A DNA stretch of 64,000 nucleotides from Methylobacterium oryzae (GCF_021398735.1 NZ_CP090349.1:372001-436000); one strand, 5' to 3'. Counted from the stretch's first letter, positions 47,172-56,991 are shown. The notes: generated by a model not told the origin, from the sequence alone. Numbers and translations: made by a program.

Positions 47172-48224
47172 CCGGCCGCCGCCGAGGGCGATCCGGACGG
47201 CGTTCCCGCCCGCGTCCTTGGCGGCGTAGAGCGCCGCGTCCGCCCGGCCGAACAGCCGGGCGCGGCCGCCGCGCCCGGCGGACATCGCCGCGGCGTCTGC
47301 CACCGCGATCCCCACGGAGGCGCCGATCCGCAACTCCCGGCCGCGATACGGGATCGGCCGGCTCAGGGCGGCGACGACGCGCCGGCCGCGCTCCACCAGC
47401 GCGAGCGGGTCGACGGGCGCCCGCAGGAGCACGGCGAACTCGTCGCCGCCGATGCGGGCCACGAGGGCCGCGTCCCGGCAGACGGCGGCGAGCCGCGCGG
47501 CCGAGCGCCGGAGGCACAGGTCGCCGGCCGCGTGGCCGTGGACGTCGTTGACCGGCTTGAACCCGTCGAGGTCGATCAGCAGCAGGGCGGCGAGGGGATC
47601 CGGACCGGCGCCGTCCGTGCCGGCCTCGAACCGCGCCTCGAATCGCGCCTCGAAGCCGCGGCGGTTCGCCAGCCCGGTGAGCGGGTCGCACTCGGCGCGC
47701 CGGCTCAGCTCGGCCAGCCGGGCGATCTCCTCGGTGACGTCCTGCTTGGTTCCGAACAGGCGGGCGGGGCGCCCGTCCTCGGTCTCGACCGCGGCGCGGA
47801 TCCGGATCCAGCGCCGCCGGCTCCCGGCCTGGATCTCGGCGTCGAGCACGAAGGCGCCGCTCCCGGCGATCGCCCGGTGCCGGAGCGCTTCCAGCAGGCG
47901 CCGCGAGGTCGGCTCGTAGAGGTCCAGGATCCGGGGCCGGTGCAGCGCCGCGCCCCGGGGGACGCCGAACAGGTCGTGGACGCCCCCGGACCAGTCGAGG
48001 GCGCCGTCGCGCAGGCGGCAGGACCAGAGGCCCATCCCGGCGGCCGCCAGGGCACGCTCCTGCCGCGCCAGCAGGCCGGCCTGCTGGCGAAGGATCGTCC
48101 GCTGGAGGGCGCGCGCGGCCGCGGCCTCCGACGCCGCCTCAGACGCTGCCGACGGGTCCGCGCACCCGCCGACGGGTCGGTCGCGGGGTGGATCCACCGG
48201 GGTCAGGGAACGCGCGGTCGTCAT
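47124..48224 (-). CDS. PAS-GGDEF diguanylate cyclase
   Basis: 366 residues. An N-terminal coiled helix (AAARALQRTILRQQAGLLARQERALAA) and a PAS domain (about 62-165, ending FGTKQDVTEEIARL) are followed by a GGDEF domain (CDPLTGLANRRGF, LIDLDGFKPVNDVHGHAAGD, VARIGGDEFAVLL). The catalytic motif is intact, so it should make cyclic-di-GMP. The inhibitory I-site RxxD is degenerate (RDAA). The protein has no membrane segment. Its 3' end overlaps the end of the MscS gene. Confidence 0.92.
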   Translation of the reverse strand: MTTARSLTPVDPPRDRPVGGCADPSAASEAASEAAAARALQRTILRQQAGLLARQERALAAAGMGLWSCRLRDGALDWSGGVHDLFGVPRGAALHRPRILDLYEPTSRRLLEALRHRAIAGSGAFVLDAEIQAGSRRRWIRIRAAVETEDGRPARLFGTKQDVTEEIARLAELSRRAECDPLTGLANRRGFEARFEARFEAGTDGAGPDPLAALLLIDLDGFKPVNDVHGHAAGDLCLRRSAARLAAVCRDAALVARIGGDEFAVLLRAPVDPLALVERGRRVVAALSRPIPYRGRELRIGASVGIAVADAAAMSAGRGGRARLFGRADAALYAAKDAGGNAVRIALGGGRSGAGAAQAAVALGPD

Positions 48225-48341
48225 CGGTGTGCAATTTTAGACGGAGGGCCTTTGAGGAAGCCCTAACCGTCCGATGCGCGGCCGAGCGGCAGCCCCTATA
48301 TGGCGGCTGGGCGGTGGGGCCGTCGCAGGGATGGGTGAAAC

Positions 48342-48890
48342 GTGACGAGACGCGATCGGGACGGTCGACATGCGGGGCGCGGGCGCGCCCGGATCAGGAC
48401 CGGAGCCCGGATGGTCGGTCCGGCCGCGCTGGCGGTGGCGCTTCTCGGCGGCTGCGCCGCCCAGCCGCCGAGCAGCGCCGGGCTGCCGAGCATCTACCTG
48501 CCGCTCGCCAGCAACAGCGCGCATATCGACGTCGAGGCGGCCCGCGACATGATCTCGTCCTACCGCCGCAACCGCGGCGCGCCGCCGCTGACGGTCGATC
48601 CCGAACTGCAGCGCCTCGCCGAGGCCGAGGCGGCCGCCATGGCGCTCGCCGACCGGCCGAGCCGGGCCCAGACCGTCAAGGCCGCCGTCGAGCGGCTCGG
48701 CTACGCGAGCGTCAACGCCAACCTCTCGGCGGGCTACCACACCCTGGCCGAGGCCTTCTCGGGCTGGCGCGAGAGCCCGCCCCACGACGCCACCATGCTG
48801 GCGCCCGGGGCGACCCGGATGGGGATCGCCACCGCCTACGCCCCGGGCTCGAAGTACAAGGTCTACTGGGCCCTCCTCACCGCGAAGTAG
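48342..48890 (+). CDS. CAP domain lipoprotein
   Basis: 182 residues from the GTG at 48342 (ATG 48411 with GGAG is an alternative). A lipobox LLGGC (Cys38) precedes a CAP/SCP-like domain: ISSYRRNRGAPPLTVDPELQRLAEAEAAAMA, LSAGYHTLAEAFSGWRESPPHDATML and MGIATAYAPGSKYKVYWALLTAK. The position normally held by His in the helix A motif is not obvious. Function of bacterial CAP proteins is mostly unknown. Confidence 0.87.
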   Translation: MTRRDRDGRHAGRGRARIRTGARMVGPAALAVALLGGCAAQPPSSAGLPSIYLPLASNSAHIDVEAARDMISSYRRNRGAPPLTVDPELQRLAEAEAAAMALADRPSRAQTVKAAVERLGYASVNANLSAGYHTLAEAFSGWRESPPHDATMLAPGATRMGIATAYAPGSKYKVYWALLTAK

Positions 48891-49186
48891 CGGCACCCCG
48901 CCGGTCGGCCGGCATGGAGGGGGCCTCGCCGGCGGGAGGCGAATCGGTCGTCCGGGACGCGGCGGGTCCGGGCTAAGCTTCGGGAAACTTTGCTGAAGCA
49001 ACCGTAAAGGCGACTGTTTCGAACCTGTATCGGCCCGTCATCGCCCGTTCAGGCAGGCGCTGGCATACCCGTTTCGTACGAGGGGTTTGACTCGGATCCG
49101 GCACGCATGCCGGCCGCGCGGACCTCCTCGGTGAAGGCGTGAGACCCGGGTCACACGGGCCGCGCCAGGGGTGGCGGAGCGGTACG

Positions 49187-50962
49187 ATGGTTCGTCTGTA
49201 CGGGCGGGTCCTGGGATTTCTGAAGGCGGAGCGGCGGCTGGCGATAGGCCTGGCCGTCACCAACGTGGTCCTGGCGATCGCGGCCTTCGCCGAGCCCCTG
49301 CTGATGGGCCGGATCATCGACCAGCTGACCCATCTCAAGCGCGGCGGCGACGCCATGGGCACGATGCTGCCCCTGCTCGCCGCCTGGGTGGCGTTCGGCT
49401 TCTTCACCATCGCGGCGGGCGTGTTCATCGCGCTCCACGCCGACCGGCTCGCCCACCGCAACCGCCTGTCGTCGATGGCGAGCTACTTCGAGCACGTCCT
49501 CGACCTGCCGCTCGCCTTCCACTCGGCCAACCATTCCGGCCGCGTCCTGAAGGCGATGCTGGAGGGCACGAACGGCATGGCGTGGCTGTGGCTCGGCTTC
49601 TTCCGCGATCACCTCGTCGCCCTGGTCTCGCTCGGCGTGCTCCTGCCGATGACCCTGTTCATCAACTGGCAGCTCGGCTCGATCCTGGTGGTGCTGGTGC
49701 TGGCCTTCACGGCGCTCACCACCTTCGTGATGCGCCGGACCGAGGCGCTCCAGGGCCAGGTCGAGGAATTCAACTCGGGGCTGGCCGCCCACGCCTCGGA
49801 CGCCCTCGGCAACGTCGCGGTGATCCAGTCCTTCACCCGCGCCAAGGCCGAGAAGGAGGCGATGCGCGGCATCATCACCAACCTGCTCGCCGCGCAGATC
49901 CCGGTCCTGTCCTGGTGGGCGCTCGCCAACGTGGCGACCCGCGCCTCCGCGACCATCACCATGACGGCGATCTTCGTCACCGGCATCTGGCTCTACCAGG
50001 CCGGCACCACCACGGTGGGCGAGGTCGTGGCCTTCATGAGCCTCGCCACCGCCTTCGTGGCCCGGCTCGACCACGTGGTCGGCTTCGTCAACGGCCTGTT
50101 CCAGCAGGCGCCGAAGATCGCCGAGTTCTTCGAGATCTACGACACCGTCCCGGCGGTGGCCGACCGGCCGCACGCCCGGCAGGTCGCCCGCTTCGAGGGC
50201 GCGGTCAGCTTCGAGGACGTCGCCTTCTCGTACGACGGAAGGCGCCCGGCGCTCGACAGCGTGTCGTTCACCGCCAAGCCCGGCGAGACGATCGCGCTGG
50301 TCGGCACCACCGGCTCGGGCAAGTCGACGACGCTCGGCCTCCTGCACCGCAGCTTCGACCCGGCCTCCGGCGCGATCCGCATCGACGGGATGGACATCCG
50401 CGACGTCGGCCTCGCCTCGCTGCGCCACAACATCGGCGTGGTGTTCCAGGAGCCGATGCTGTTCGCCCGCTCGATCCGCGAGAACCTGCAGGTCGGCTGC
50501 CCCGACGCCACCGACGCCGAGATGCTCGACGCGCTGGAGCGCGCCCAGGCCAGCGCCTTCATGGCGCGCCAGGCCGACGGGCTCGACACGGTGATCGGCG
50601 AGCGCGGCCGGTCGCTCTCGGGCGGCGAGCGCCAGCGGCTGTCGATCGCCCGGGCCCTCCTGAAGAACCCGCCGATCCTGATCCTCGACGAGGCGACCTC
50701 GGCGCTGGACGCCGCCACCGAGCGCAAGCTCCAGGGCGCCCTGGAGACCGTGATGGAGGGGCGGACCACCTTCGTCATCGCCCACCGCCTCGCGACGATC
50801 CGCGACGCCGACCGCATCCTGGTGTTCCACGAGGGCCGGATCGTCGAGGCCGGCACCTTCGACGACCTGGTCGCGCAGGACGGCAGGTTCGCCGAGCTCG
50901 CCCGGGCGCAGTTCATGGCGGCCCAGGCGGAGGAAGACGAGGGGCTGGCGCTGGCGGCGTGA
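49187..50962 (+). CDS. ndvA: Cyclic beta-1,2-glucan export ABC transporter (NdvA/ChvA type)
   Basis: 591 residues with fused membrane and ATPase domains. Six helices ([24 protein letters not shown] is the typical NdvA start) are followed by the ATPase (Walker [11 protein letters not shown], signature [16 protein letters not shown], Walker [13 protein letters not shown], switch His in IAHRLATI). NdvA moves cyclic glucans to the periplasm for osmoadaptation. The glucan synthase gene ndvB is not in the window. The ATG 49187 is preceded by GGAG; an upstream ATG-free frame opens at 49139. Confidence 0.9.
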   Translation: MVRLYGRVLGFLKAERRLAIGLAVTNVVLAIAAFAEPLLMGRIIDQLTHLKRGGDAMGTMLPLLAAWVAFGFFTIAAGVFIALHADRLAHRNRLSSMASYFEHVLDLPLAFHSANHSGRVLKAMLEGTNGMAWLWLGFFRDHLVALVSLGVLLPMTLFINWQLGSILVVLVLAFTALTTFVMRRTEALQGQVEEFNSGLAAHASDALGNVAVIQSFTRAKAEKEAMRGIITNLLAAQIPVLSWWALANVATRASATITMTAIFVTGIWLYQAGTTTVGEVVAFMSLATAFVARLDHVVGFVNGLFQQAPKIAEFFEIYDTVPAVADRPHARQVARFEGAVSFEDVAFSYDGRRPALDSVSFTAKPGETIALVGTTGSGKSTTLGLLHRSFDPASGAIRIDGMDIRDVGLASLRHNIGVVFQEPMLFARSIRENLQVGCPDATDAEMLDALERAQASAFMARQADGLDTVIGERGRSLSGGERQRLSIARALLKNPPILILDEATSALDAATERKLQGALETVMEGRTTFVIAHRLATIRDADRILVFHEGRIVEAGTFDDLVAQDGRFAELARAQFMAAQAEEDEGLALAA

Positions 50963-51007
50963 GGCGCCGCCGGGCGCACCGCGTCGTCGGGTCCGGGCGC
51001 GAACCCC

Positions 51008-51023
51008 TCTCCCGCGCGGGAGA
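51008..51023. repeat. Perfect palindrome TCTCCCGCGCGGGAGA
   Basis: A 16-bp perfect palindrome between the convergent ndvA and YihY genes, embedded in CCCC...GGGG flanks. It could act as a bidirectional terminator or be a small repeat related to the one at 18878. Confidence 0.45.
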
Positions 51024-51052
51024 CGGTGGGGTGCGACCGGGACGCTCCGGGA

Positions 51053-51970
51053 TCAGGCGCCCGGTCCCGGGGCGCCCGTCCCGGACCTGCGGCCCTCCAT
51101 CTCGGCCCGGCGCGCCAGCATCTTCGCCTGCAGGCGGGCGCGGCGGGCGGCGATCACCGTGCCGTTGATCTCGCCGCCGAACAGGAACATGGCGGCGAGC
51201 CAGTAGAGGAAGACCAGGAACACCATCGCGGTGGCCAGCCCCCCGTAGGTCGACGCGTAGGCGTTGGAGAATCGGTCGAGGTAGTAGCCGAAGCCGAGGC
51301 CGGCGAAGAACCACAGGAGCAGCGTCACCCCGATCCCCGGCAGCACCGACAGGATCGAGCGCCGCCCGGCCGCGACGAACTTGTGGGCGATGACCAGCAC
51401 GACGGCGAGCAGCAGGGCCGTGACGCCGATCCGCCCGATCGCCACCGTGAGGCTCAGGGGCTCCAGGCCCGGCGCCACCAGGACGACGTTGCGCCAGATC
51501 AGCGGCCCCAGCACCACGAGCAGCGCGAAGGCCAGCATCGCGAAGGCGCCGCAGATCACGTAGCCGATCGATTCGAGGCGGGTCAGCCACCAGGGCCGGC
51601 TCTCGCGCAGGCCGTAGGCCCGGTTCAGCCCGACCCGCAGGCTCTCGACGCCCGAGGAGGAGAAGTACAGGGCGAACAGCGCGCCGAGCGTCAGCACGCC
51701 GCTGCGTTGCTCGGTGAGCACCCGGTGCACCTCGCCGACGATCGGCTTGGCGATCTCCCGCGGCCACGCGTCGAAGATCAGCACCCCGGCCTCGTCGGCC
51801 AGCGACTGGGTGCCGAACAGGCCGGCGAGCGCCGCCAGCAGGATCAGGAACGGGAACAGCGAGGTCAGGCTGGAGAGGGCGATGTGGCTCGCGATCGCCC
51901 AGCCGTCATGGGAGACGAAGCGCTGCGCGGCGACGCCCATGACCTGTAATCCGCTGCGGAGGGGTTTCAC
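51053..51970 (-). CDS. YihY/BrkB family inner-membrane protein
   Basis: 305 residues. The N-terminal VSHDGWAIASHIALSSLTSLFPFLILLAAL, the ALYFSSSGVESLRVGLNRAYGLRESRPWW motif and LYWLAAMFLFGGEINGTV are diagnostic of the YihY/BrkB family, formerly mis-called ribonuclease BN. Six membrane helices are seen. Function is unknown. The start is a GTG at 51970. Confidence 0.92.
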   Translation of the reverse strand: MKPLRSGLQVMGVAAQRFVSHDGWAIASHIALSSLTSLFPFLILLAALAGLFGTQSLADEAGVLIFDAWPREIAKPIVGEVHRVLTEQRSGVLTLGALFALYFSSSGVESLRVGLNRAYGLRESRPWWLTRLESIGYVICGAFAMLAFALLVVLGPLIWRNVVLVAPGLEPLSLTVAIGRIGVTALLLAVVLVIAHKFVAAGRRSILSVLPGIGVTLLLWFFAGLGFGYYLDRFSNAYASTYGGLATAMVFLVFLYWLAAMFLFGGEINGTVIAARRARLQAKMLARRAEMEGRRSGTGAPGPGA

Positions 51971-52187
51971 GGGTGTCCAACGATCCTCGATCGCGCGATC
52001 CTCGGGGCGGCCCTCTCCGGGAGAGGTCCGCCGATGAACGGCGCCGGCACCCGCGCGTCAACGCCGCCGGCGCGCTCCGGTCCCGATCGGCGGCCGGTGA
52101 CGCGTCCGCGCCACGCCGGTGCCGGTCGCGCCCCGCGGACGAGATCACCGTTGCGCCGGGCGCGCCGGCATGCTCCGTCCGGCGGCC

Positions 52188-53078
52188 ATGCCTACGCTCT
52201 CCCGCCCGTCGACGCTCGCGTCCGGCGCTCTCCCGGCGCTGTTCATCCCGATCTGGGCCACGGGCTTCATCTCGGCCCGGGCGGTCGTGCCGCACGTCGA
52301 TCCGCTGGCCTTCACCGCAATCCGCTTCACGGCCGTCGCCCTGGTGCTGGCCCTGATCGCCGCGGCCGCCCGGGTGCGCTGGCCGGCGGACCAGGCGGGG
52401 TGGCGCGACCCGGTCGTCGCGGGCTTCCTGATGCAGGGCGTCTACCTATCGGGCGTCTTCTGGGCGGTGAGCCACGGGCTGCCGGCCGGCATCGCGGCGC
52501 TCGTCGGCAGCCTCCAGCCGCTGCTCACCGCGCTCCTGGCGCAGCCGCTGCTGGGCGAGCGCGTCAGTGGCCGGCGGGCGCTCGGGATCCTCATGGGCTT
52601 CGTCGGCACCGGCCTCGTGCTCGCCCCGAAGCTCGGCGCCACGGACCCGTCCGGGATCCCGCCGGCGGCGCTGGCCGTCAGCCTCCTGGGGGTGCTGGCG
52701 CTGACCCTCGGCACGCTCTGGCAGAAGCGCACCGGCGGCCAGGTCGATCTCCTGGCCGGCGCGACCCTCCAGTTCGTCGGCGGCATGGCCTGCGCCATCC
52801 CGCTGGCGCTCGCCTTCGGCGGCGGCGCGTTCGATCCGGCGCCCGCCCTGTGGCTCGGCCTCGGCTGGGCGGTCCTGGTCAACTCGGTCGCCGGGATCCT
52901 GCTGTTGCTGGTGCTGATCCGGCGGGGCGCGGTGGCGGGCGTCGCCGCCCTGTTCTTCCTCGTGCCGCCGGTCGCGGCCGTCCTCGGCTACCTGCTGTTC
53001 GGCGAGGTGCTGACCCCCGTGCAGGGCGCCGGCATGGCGCTCGCCGCCCTCGGCGTGGCGGTGGCGAGCCGCGGCTGA
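52188..53078 (+). CDS. EamA/DMT family transporter
   Basis: 296 residues with ten predicted helices in two EamA repeats (IPIWATGFISARAVVPHVDPLAFTAIRF in the first; GVAALFFLVPPVAAVLGYLLFGEVLTPVQGAGMALAALGV in the second). Members export amino acids, metabolites or nucleosides; the substrate is unknown. The ATG 52188 is the natural start; 52170 and 52119 are in-frame alternatives with weak sequence. Confidence 0.9.
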   Translation: MPTLSRPSTLASGALPALFIPIWATGFISARAVVPHVDPLAFTAIRFTAVALVLALIAAAARVRWPADQAGWRDPVVAGFLMQGVYLSGVFWAVSHGLPAGIAALVGSLQPLLTALLAQPLLGERVSGRRALGILMGFVGTGLVLAPKLGATDPSGIPPAALAVSLLGVLALTLGTLWQKRTGGQVDLLAGATLQFVGGMACAIPLALAFGGGAFDPAPALWLGLGWAVLVNSVAGILLLLVLIRRGAVAGVAALFFLVPPVAAVLGYLLFGEVLTPVQGAGMALAALGVAVASRG

Positions 53079-53204
53079 GATGGCCGCGGGCGGTCGCCGC
53101 CGAGGCCGCGACCCCTGCGACGGAAGGCGCGGAAACCCTTCGCGCCCTCGCGGTTTGGTGCGCGCGGGCCGGATCGGCCCGGGCCGGCAGCGCGCGAGGC
53201 GAGG

Positions 53205-54755
53205 ATGAACCAGGACAAGCCCCGCGAGATCCGCCTCGCCCTCGACGCGATCCCCCTCGGCGGCAAGGCCGAGGGCAAGGCCGGCGACGACGCGGTGCTG
53301 TTCGTGCGCGACGCCGACGGGGTGCGCGCCTTCCAGGCGAAGTGCCCGCATCTCGGCGCGCCGCTGGCCAAGGGCGAGATCTGCGGCGGCCGGCTCTACT
53401 GCCCCTGGCACAAGGCGGCCTTCGCGGTCGCCGACGGCGGCGTGGAGGAGCCGCCGGCGCTGGAGGCGCTGACTCGCTATCCCGTCCGGATCGAGGGCGG
53501 CGAGGCGGTGGCGACGCTGACGCCCGAGCCGGCCGCGAGGCGAGAGGCCGAGACCCCGGTCGGGACGGTCCTGATCGTCGGCACCGGTGCGGCCGCCGCC
53601 GCCTGCGTCACCACGCTCCGGCGCGAGGGCTTCGCGGGGGCGATCACCCTGGTCGGCCGCGAGGGCCACCCGCCCTACGACCGGACCAAGCTGTCCAAGC
53701 AGTTCCTGGCCAAGCCCACCCCGGCCGAGAAGACCCTGCTGGAGCCGGATTTCGCCGCCGCCGACCGGGTCGAGCGGGTCGAGGCCGAGGCGACCCGGAT
53801 CGATCCGGCCGGCCGCAGCGTCGCGCTGGCGGACGGGCGCACACTCACCGGCGACGCGCTGCTGATCGCCACCGGCAGCCGCGCGGTGGTGCCGGACTTC
53901 GAGGGAAGGGATCTCGACGGCGTGATGACCCTGCGCAGCCTCGACGACGCGGTGCGCCTCAGCGCCGCGGCGGAGCGGGCGACGCGCGTGGTGGTGATCG
54001 GCGCGGGCTTCATCGGCCTGGAGGCCGCGGCCTTCCTGACCAAGCGCGGCCTGTCGGTGACGGTCCTGTCCCGGGAGGAGGTCCCCTTCGCCAAGCGCTT
54101 CGGCGAGGCCGTGGGCGCGGCGCTGAAGCGCTACCACGCCGGCAACGGCGTGACCTTCGTGACCGGCACGGTCGCGCGGATCGCCGGCACCGGCTCCGTC
54201 GAGGCCGTCGAGACCGAGGACGGCGCGCGGCTTCCGGCCGACCTCGTGCTGATCGGCGCCGGCGCCGCGCCGGAGACCGGGATCGTCGCCGGGGTGGAGC
54301 CGGACGAGTCCGGCGGCCTCCCGGTCGGCGCCGACCTGAAGCTCGCCGACAACGTCTGGGTCGCGGGCGACATCGCGGCCTTCCCGGAGCGCGGCAGCGG
54401 CGTCACGGCGCGGATCGAGCACTGGCGGCTGGCGCAGCAGCACGGCACGCACGTCGCCCGGGCGATGCTCGGCGCCACCGGCGCCTTCGCGGGGGCGCCG
54501 TTCTTCTGGAGCAACCAGGGCGACAAGCGCCTGGATTACGGCGGCTACGCGCCGGATTTCGAGCGGATCATCCTGCAGGGCGACCCGGCGGCGCTCGACT
54601 TCATCGCCTACTACGTCCGCGACAACCGCGCGGTCGCCGCCTGCAGCATCGGCCGCAACCCCGCCTTCACGGCGTTCCTCCACCTGCTGGGCGAGGGCCG
54701 CGTGCCCGCCCCCGACCGGATCGAGGCCGGTGCGGATCTCGCCGCGCTGGTGTGA
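53205..54755 (+). CDS. Rieske/FAD-dependent oxidoreductase (AIF-like, AIFM3 type)
   Basis: 516 residues. A Rieske [2Fe-2S] domain comes first (Cys47-x-His49 in AKCPHLGAPL and Cys-x2-His in LYCPWHKAAF, about residues 66-69). A pyridine-nucleotide disulfide oxidoreductase follows, with the FAD motif VGTGAAAAAC (about 127), the NAD motif VIGAGFIGLEAA (about 265) and VAGDIAAFP. The C-terminal domain FFWSNQGDKRLDYGGYA is typical of ferredoxin reductase and AIF proteins. It transfers electrons from NAD(P)H through FAD to the cluster and an unknown acceptor. The SD GAGG precedes the ATG. Confidence 0.9.
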   Translation: MNQDKPREIRLALDAIPLGGKAEGKAGDDAVLFVRDADGVRAFQAKCPHLGAPLAKGEICGGRLYCPWHKAAFAVADGGVEEPPALEALTRYPVRIEGGEAVATLTPEPAARREAETPVGTVLIVGTGAAAAACVTTLRREGFAGAITLVGREGHPPYDRTKLSKQFLAKPTPAEKTLLEPDFAAADRVERVEAEATRIDPAGRSVALADGRTLTGDALLIATGSRAVVPDFEGRDLDGVMTLRSLDDAVRLSAAAERATRVVVIGAGFIGLEAAAFLTKRGLSVTVLSREEVPFAKRFGEAVGAALKRYHAGNGVTFVTGTVARIAGTGSVEAVETEDGARLPADLVLIGAGAAPETGIVAGVEPDESGGLPVGADLKLADNVWVAGDIAAFPERGSGVTARIEHWRLAQQHGTHVARAMLGATGAFAGAPFFWSNQGDKRLDYGGYAPDFERIILQGDPAALDFIAYYVRDNRAVAACSIGRNPAFTAFLHLLGEGRVPAPDRIEAGADLAALV

Positions 54756-54869
54756 CGGCGCGACATCGGCGCCACGTCGGGGAGGCCGGACCGAGGGAAC
54801 AAGGTCGGGCGGTCCATCTTTCGGTAGACGCCGCCCGCCGTCTCGTGCCGGGCCCGCACGGGAGGCCCC

Positions 54870-55076
54870 ATGAACCAGATTATCGTCGTCGCCCTCATCT
54901 GCGCCGCCTCCGTCCAGGCCCCGGACTGCTCGCGCGAGACCGCTATCGACGTGGTGACGGGCCCGGCCCACACGCTCCAGGAATGCCTCGTCCAGGGTCC
55001 GGTCCTGGCGGCCAATGCCGGCTTCAAGGGCGAGGACGGGTCCTACCTGAAGACCCGGTGCGAGCAGAGGCGCTGA
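54870..55076 (+). CDS. 68-residue exported Cys-containing protein
   Basis: MNQIIVVALICAASVQAPDC begins with a short signal-like segment. The mature part, about 50 residues, has Cys20, Cys39 and Cys64, plus Cys11 in the signal, and motifs TLQECLVQGPVLAANAGF and SYLKTRC. GGAGG stands four bases before the ATG, a strong ribosome site. Small proteins of this type occur in many Methylobacterium genomes but I do not know their function. Confidence 0.7.
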   Translation: MNQIIVVALICAASVQAPDCSRETAIDVVTGPAHTLQECLVQGPVLAANAGFKGEDGSYLKTRCEQRR

Positions 55077-55308
55077 GCCGGGGCCGTCCGGCGAGCAGGT
55101 TTCGGTAGGCTGAAGGCACGATCATCAGTGTCCGGAGCGTCGCGCGTCGCCGCGCCGGTCAGGCCTTGACTTCGCAGGGCTGCGCGCCGGCCCGCCAGCC
55201 CCGGTATTCAACTTCAGTTCAAGGCGAGACAAACGAAATCTGCTTCGGCTCCGGACCGCGGCAGGTTAAAAGACCCGATCCAAGAAGACGCCACGCGAGC
55301 AGAGAACC

Positions 55309-56991
55309 ATGTCCGCATCCCCCGCCATCCAGACCGAGCCGCAGGATCTCGTGGCCCTCACCAAGGCCGCCGGTGAGAGCGCGAAGGCGCTGGCCGCCGA
55401 GGCCACGCGCCGGGTCCGCACGCGGATCCTCGGGACGGACGGGCGGATCGACGCGGCCAAGCTCGAGGGCCAGCAGCACGCCGCCCACGGGCTCGCGTGG
55501 CTCGCGACCTACGCGGAGGCGGTGAACGAGCTCGGCGGCTACGCCGAGCGCCTGCAAGGGGAGGGCCGGTTCGGCGAGACCGAGGCACTCCTCGTCCGGA
55601 TCGGCGCCGGCGAGTATCTCGACCAGCTGTTCTCCGGCATCCCGATGAGCCAGGGCGAGATGGTCCGCGTCACCGGGTCGCTCGGCCTCTCCGCCAAGGA
55701 GGTGGCCCCGTACCGCACGGACGCGGTCGAGACTCTGATCGCCGAGGGCAACACCCCCGAGAACCGCGCCGCCCTGGTGGCGCTGATGCGCGACGGCGGC
55801 GGCTCGGCGACCGTCGGCGCCTCGGGCCTCGACGAGGACATGGAGGCGATCCGCTCCGAGATGCGCCGCTTCGGCAAGGCCGAGGTGGTCGATCAGGCGC
55901 ACGAGTGGCACCTGAAGAACGCCTACATCCCGATGGAGATCGTGCAGAAGATGGCCGAACTCGGCGTCTTCGGCCTGACGATCCCCGAGGAGTACGGCGG
56001 CATGGGCCTGCCGAAGACCGCCATGTGCGTGGTCTCGGAGGAGCTGTCCCGCGCCTATATCGGCGTCGGCTCGCTGGGCACCCGCTCGGAGATCGCCGCG
56101 GAGCTGATCCTGTGCGGCGGCACCGAGGAGCAGAAGCAGCGCTTCCTGCCGAAGATCGCCTCCGGCGACATCCTGCCCACCGCTGTCTTCACCGAGCCGA
56201 ACACCGGTTCCGACCTCGCGAGCCTGCGCACCCGCGCGGTGAAGGAGGGCGACGTCTGGAAGATCACCGGCAACAAGACCTGGATCACCCACCCGGTCCG
56301 CGCCGACATCATGACGGTGCTGGTGCGCACCAAGCCCGAGGAGAAGGGCCACAAGGGCCTCTCCATGCTGATCGCCGAGAAGCCCCGCGGCACGGATGAG
56401 GATCCCTTCCCGGTCCAGGGCCTGTCGGGCGGCGAGATCGAGGTGCTCGGCTACCGCGGCATGAAGGAGTACGAGCTCGCCTTCGAGGGCTTCGAGGTGC
56501 CGGGCGGCAACCTGCTCGGCGAGGTCGAGGGCAAGGGCTTCGCCCAGCTGATGCAGACCTTCGAGTCGGCCCGCATCCAGACCGCGGCCCGCGCCATCGG
56601 CGTCGCCCAGTCGGCCCTCGACGTCGGCCTGCGCTACGCCGAGGAGCGGGTCCAGTTCGGTAAGGCGCTGGTGAACTTCCCGCGGGTGGCCGACAAGCTC
56701 GCCATGATGGCGGTGGAGATCAACATCGCCCGCCAGCTCACCTACTTCTCGGCCCGCGAGAAAGACGAGGGCAAGCGCTGCGACCTGGAGGCCGGGATGG
56801 CGAAGCTGCTCGGCGCCCGCGTCGCCTGGGCGGCGGCCGACAACGCCCTCCAGATCCACGGCGGCAACGGCTTCGCGCTCGAGTACCCGGTGAGCCGGAT
56901 CCTGTGCGACGCGCGCATCCTCTCGATCTTCGAGGGCGCTGCGGAGATCCAGGCGCAGGTGATCGCCCGCCGGCTGCTCGAGTCTGCCTGA
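55309..56991 (+). CDS. mcd: (2S)-methylsuccinyl-CoA dehydrogenase (Mcd)
   Basis: 560 residues, an acyl-CoA dehydrogenase with an extra N-terminal region of about 165 residues containing QHAAHGLAWLATYAEAVNELGGYAERL, the hallmark of Mcd. The catalytic domain shows GLTIPEEYGGMGLP, FTEPNTGSDLASLRT, KTWITH, FESARIQTAARAIGVAQ and LSIFEGAAEIQ (catalytic Glu region). In the ethylmalonyl-CoA pathway it oxidises methylsuccinyl-CoA to mesaconyl-CoA, allowing growth on C1 and C2 compounds. No other pathway gene is adjacent, as is usual for the scattered genes of Methylobacterium. Confidence 0.85.
   Translation: MSASPAIQTEPQDLVALTKAAGESAKALAAEATRRVRTRILGTDGRIDAAKLEGQQHAAHGLAWLATYAEAVNELGGYAERLQGEGRFGETEALLVRIGAGEYLDQLFSGIPMSQGEMVRVTGSLGLSAKEVAPYRTDAVETLIAEGNTPENRAALVALMRDGGGSATVGASGLDEDMEAIRSEMRRFGKAEVVDQAHEWHLKNAYIPMEIVQKMAELGVFGLTIPEEYGGMGLPKTAMCVVSEELSRAYIGVGSLGTRSEIAAELILCGGTEEQKQRFLPKIASGDILPTAVFTEPNTGSDLASLRTRAVKEGDVWKITGNKTWITHPVRADIMTVLVRTKPEEKGHKGLSMLIAEKPRGTDEDPFPVQGLSGGEIEVLGYRGMKEYELAFEGFEVPGGNLLGEVEGKGFAQLMQTFESARIQTAARAIGVAQSALDVGLRYAEERVQFGKALVNFPRVADKLAMMAVEINIARQLTYFSAREKDEGKRCDLEAGMAKLLGARVAWAAADNALQIHGGNGFALEYPVSRILCDARILSIFEGAAEIQAQVIARRLLESA

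Noticed and set aside
51053..51970. Ribonuclease BN (tRNA processing) as the function of the YihY protein
   Set aside because: That name is a historical misannotation; the family is an integral membrane protein without nuclease motifs.
52034..55108. A 1024-codon plus-strand frame through the transporter and reductase genes
   Set aside because: It is an alternative frame of two genuine genes with family motifs; its own translation has none.
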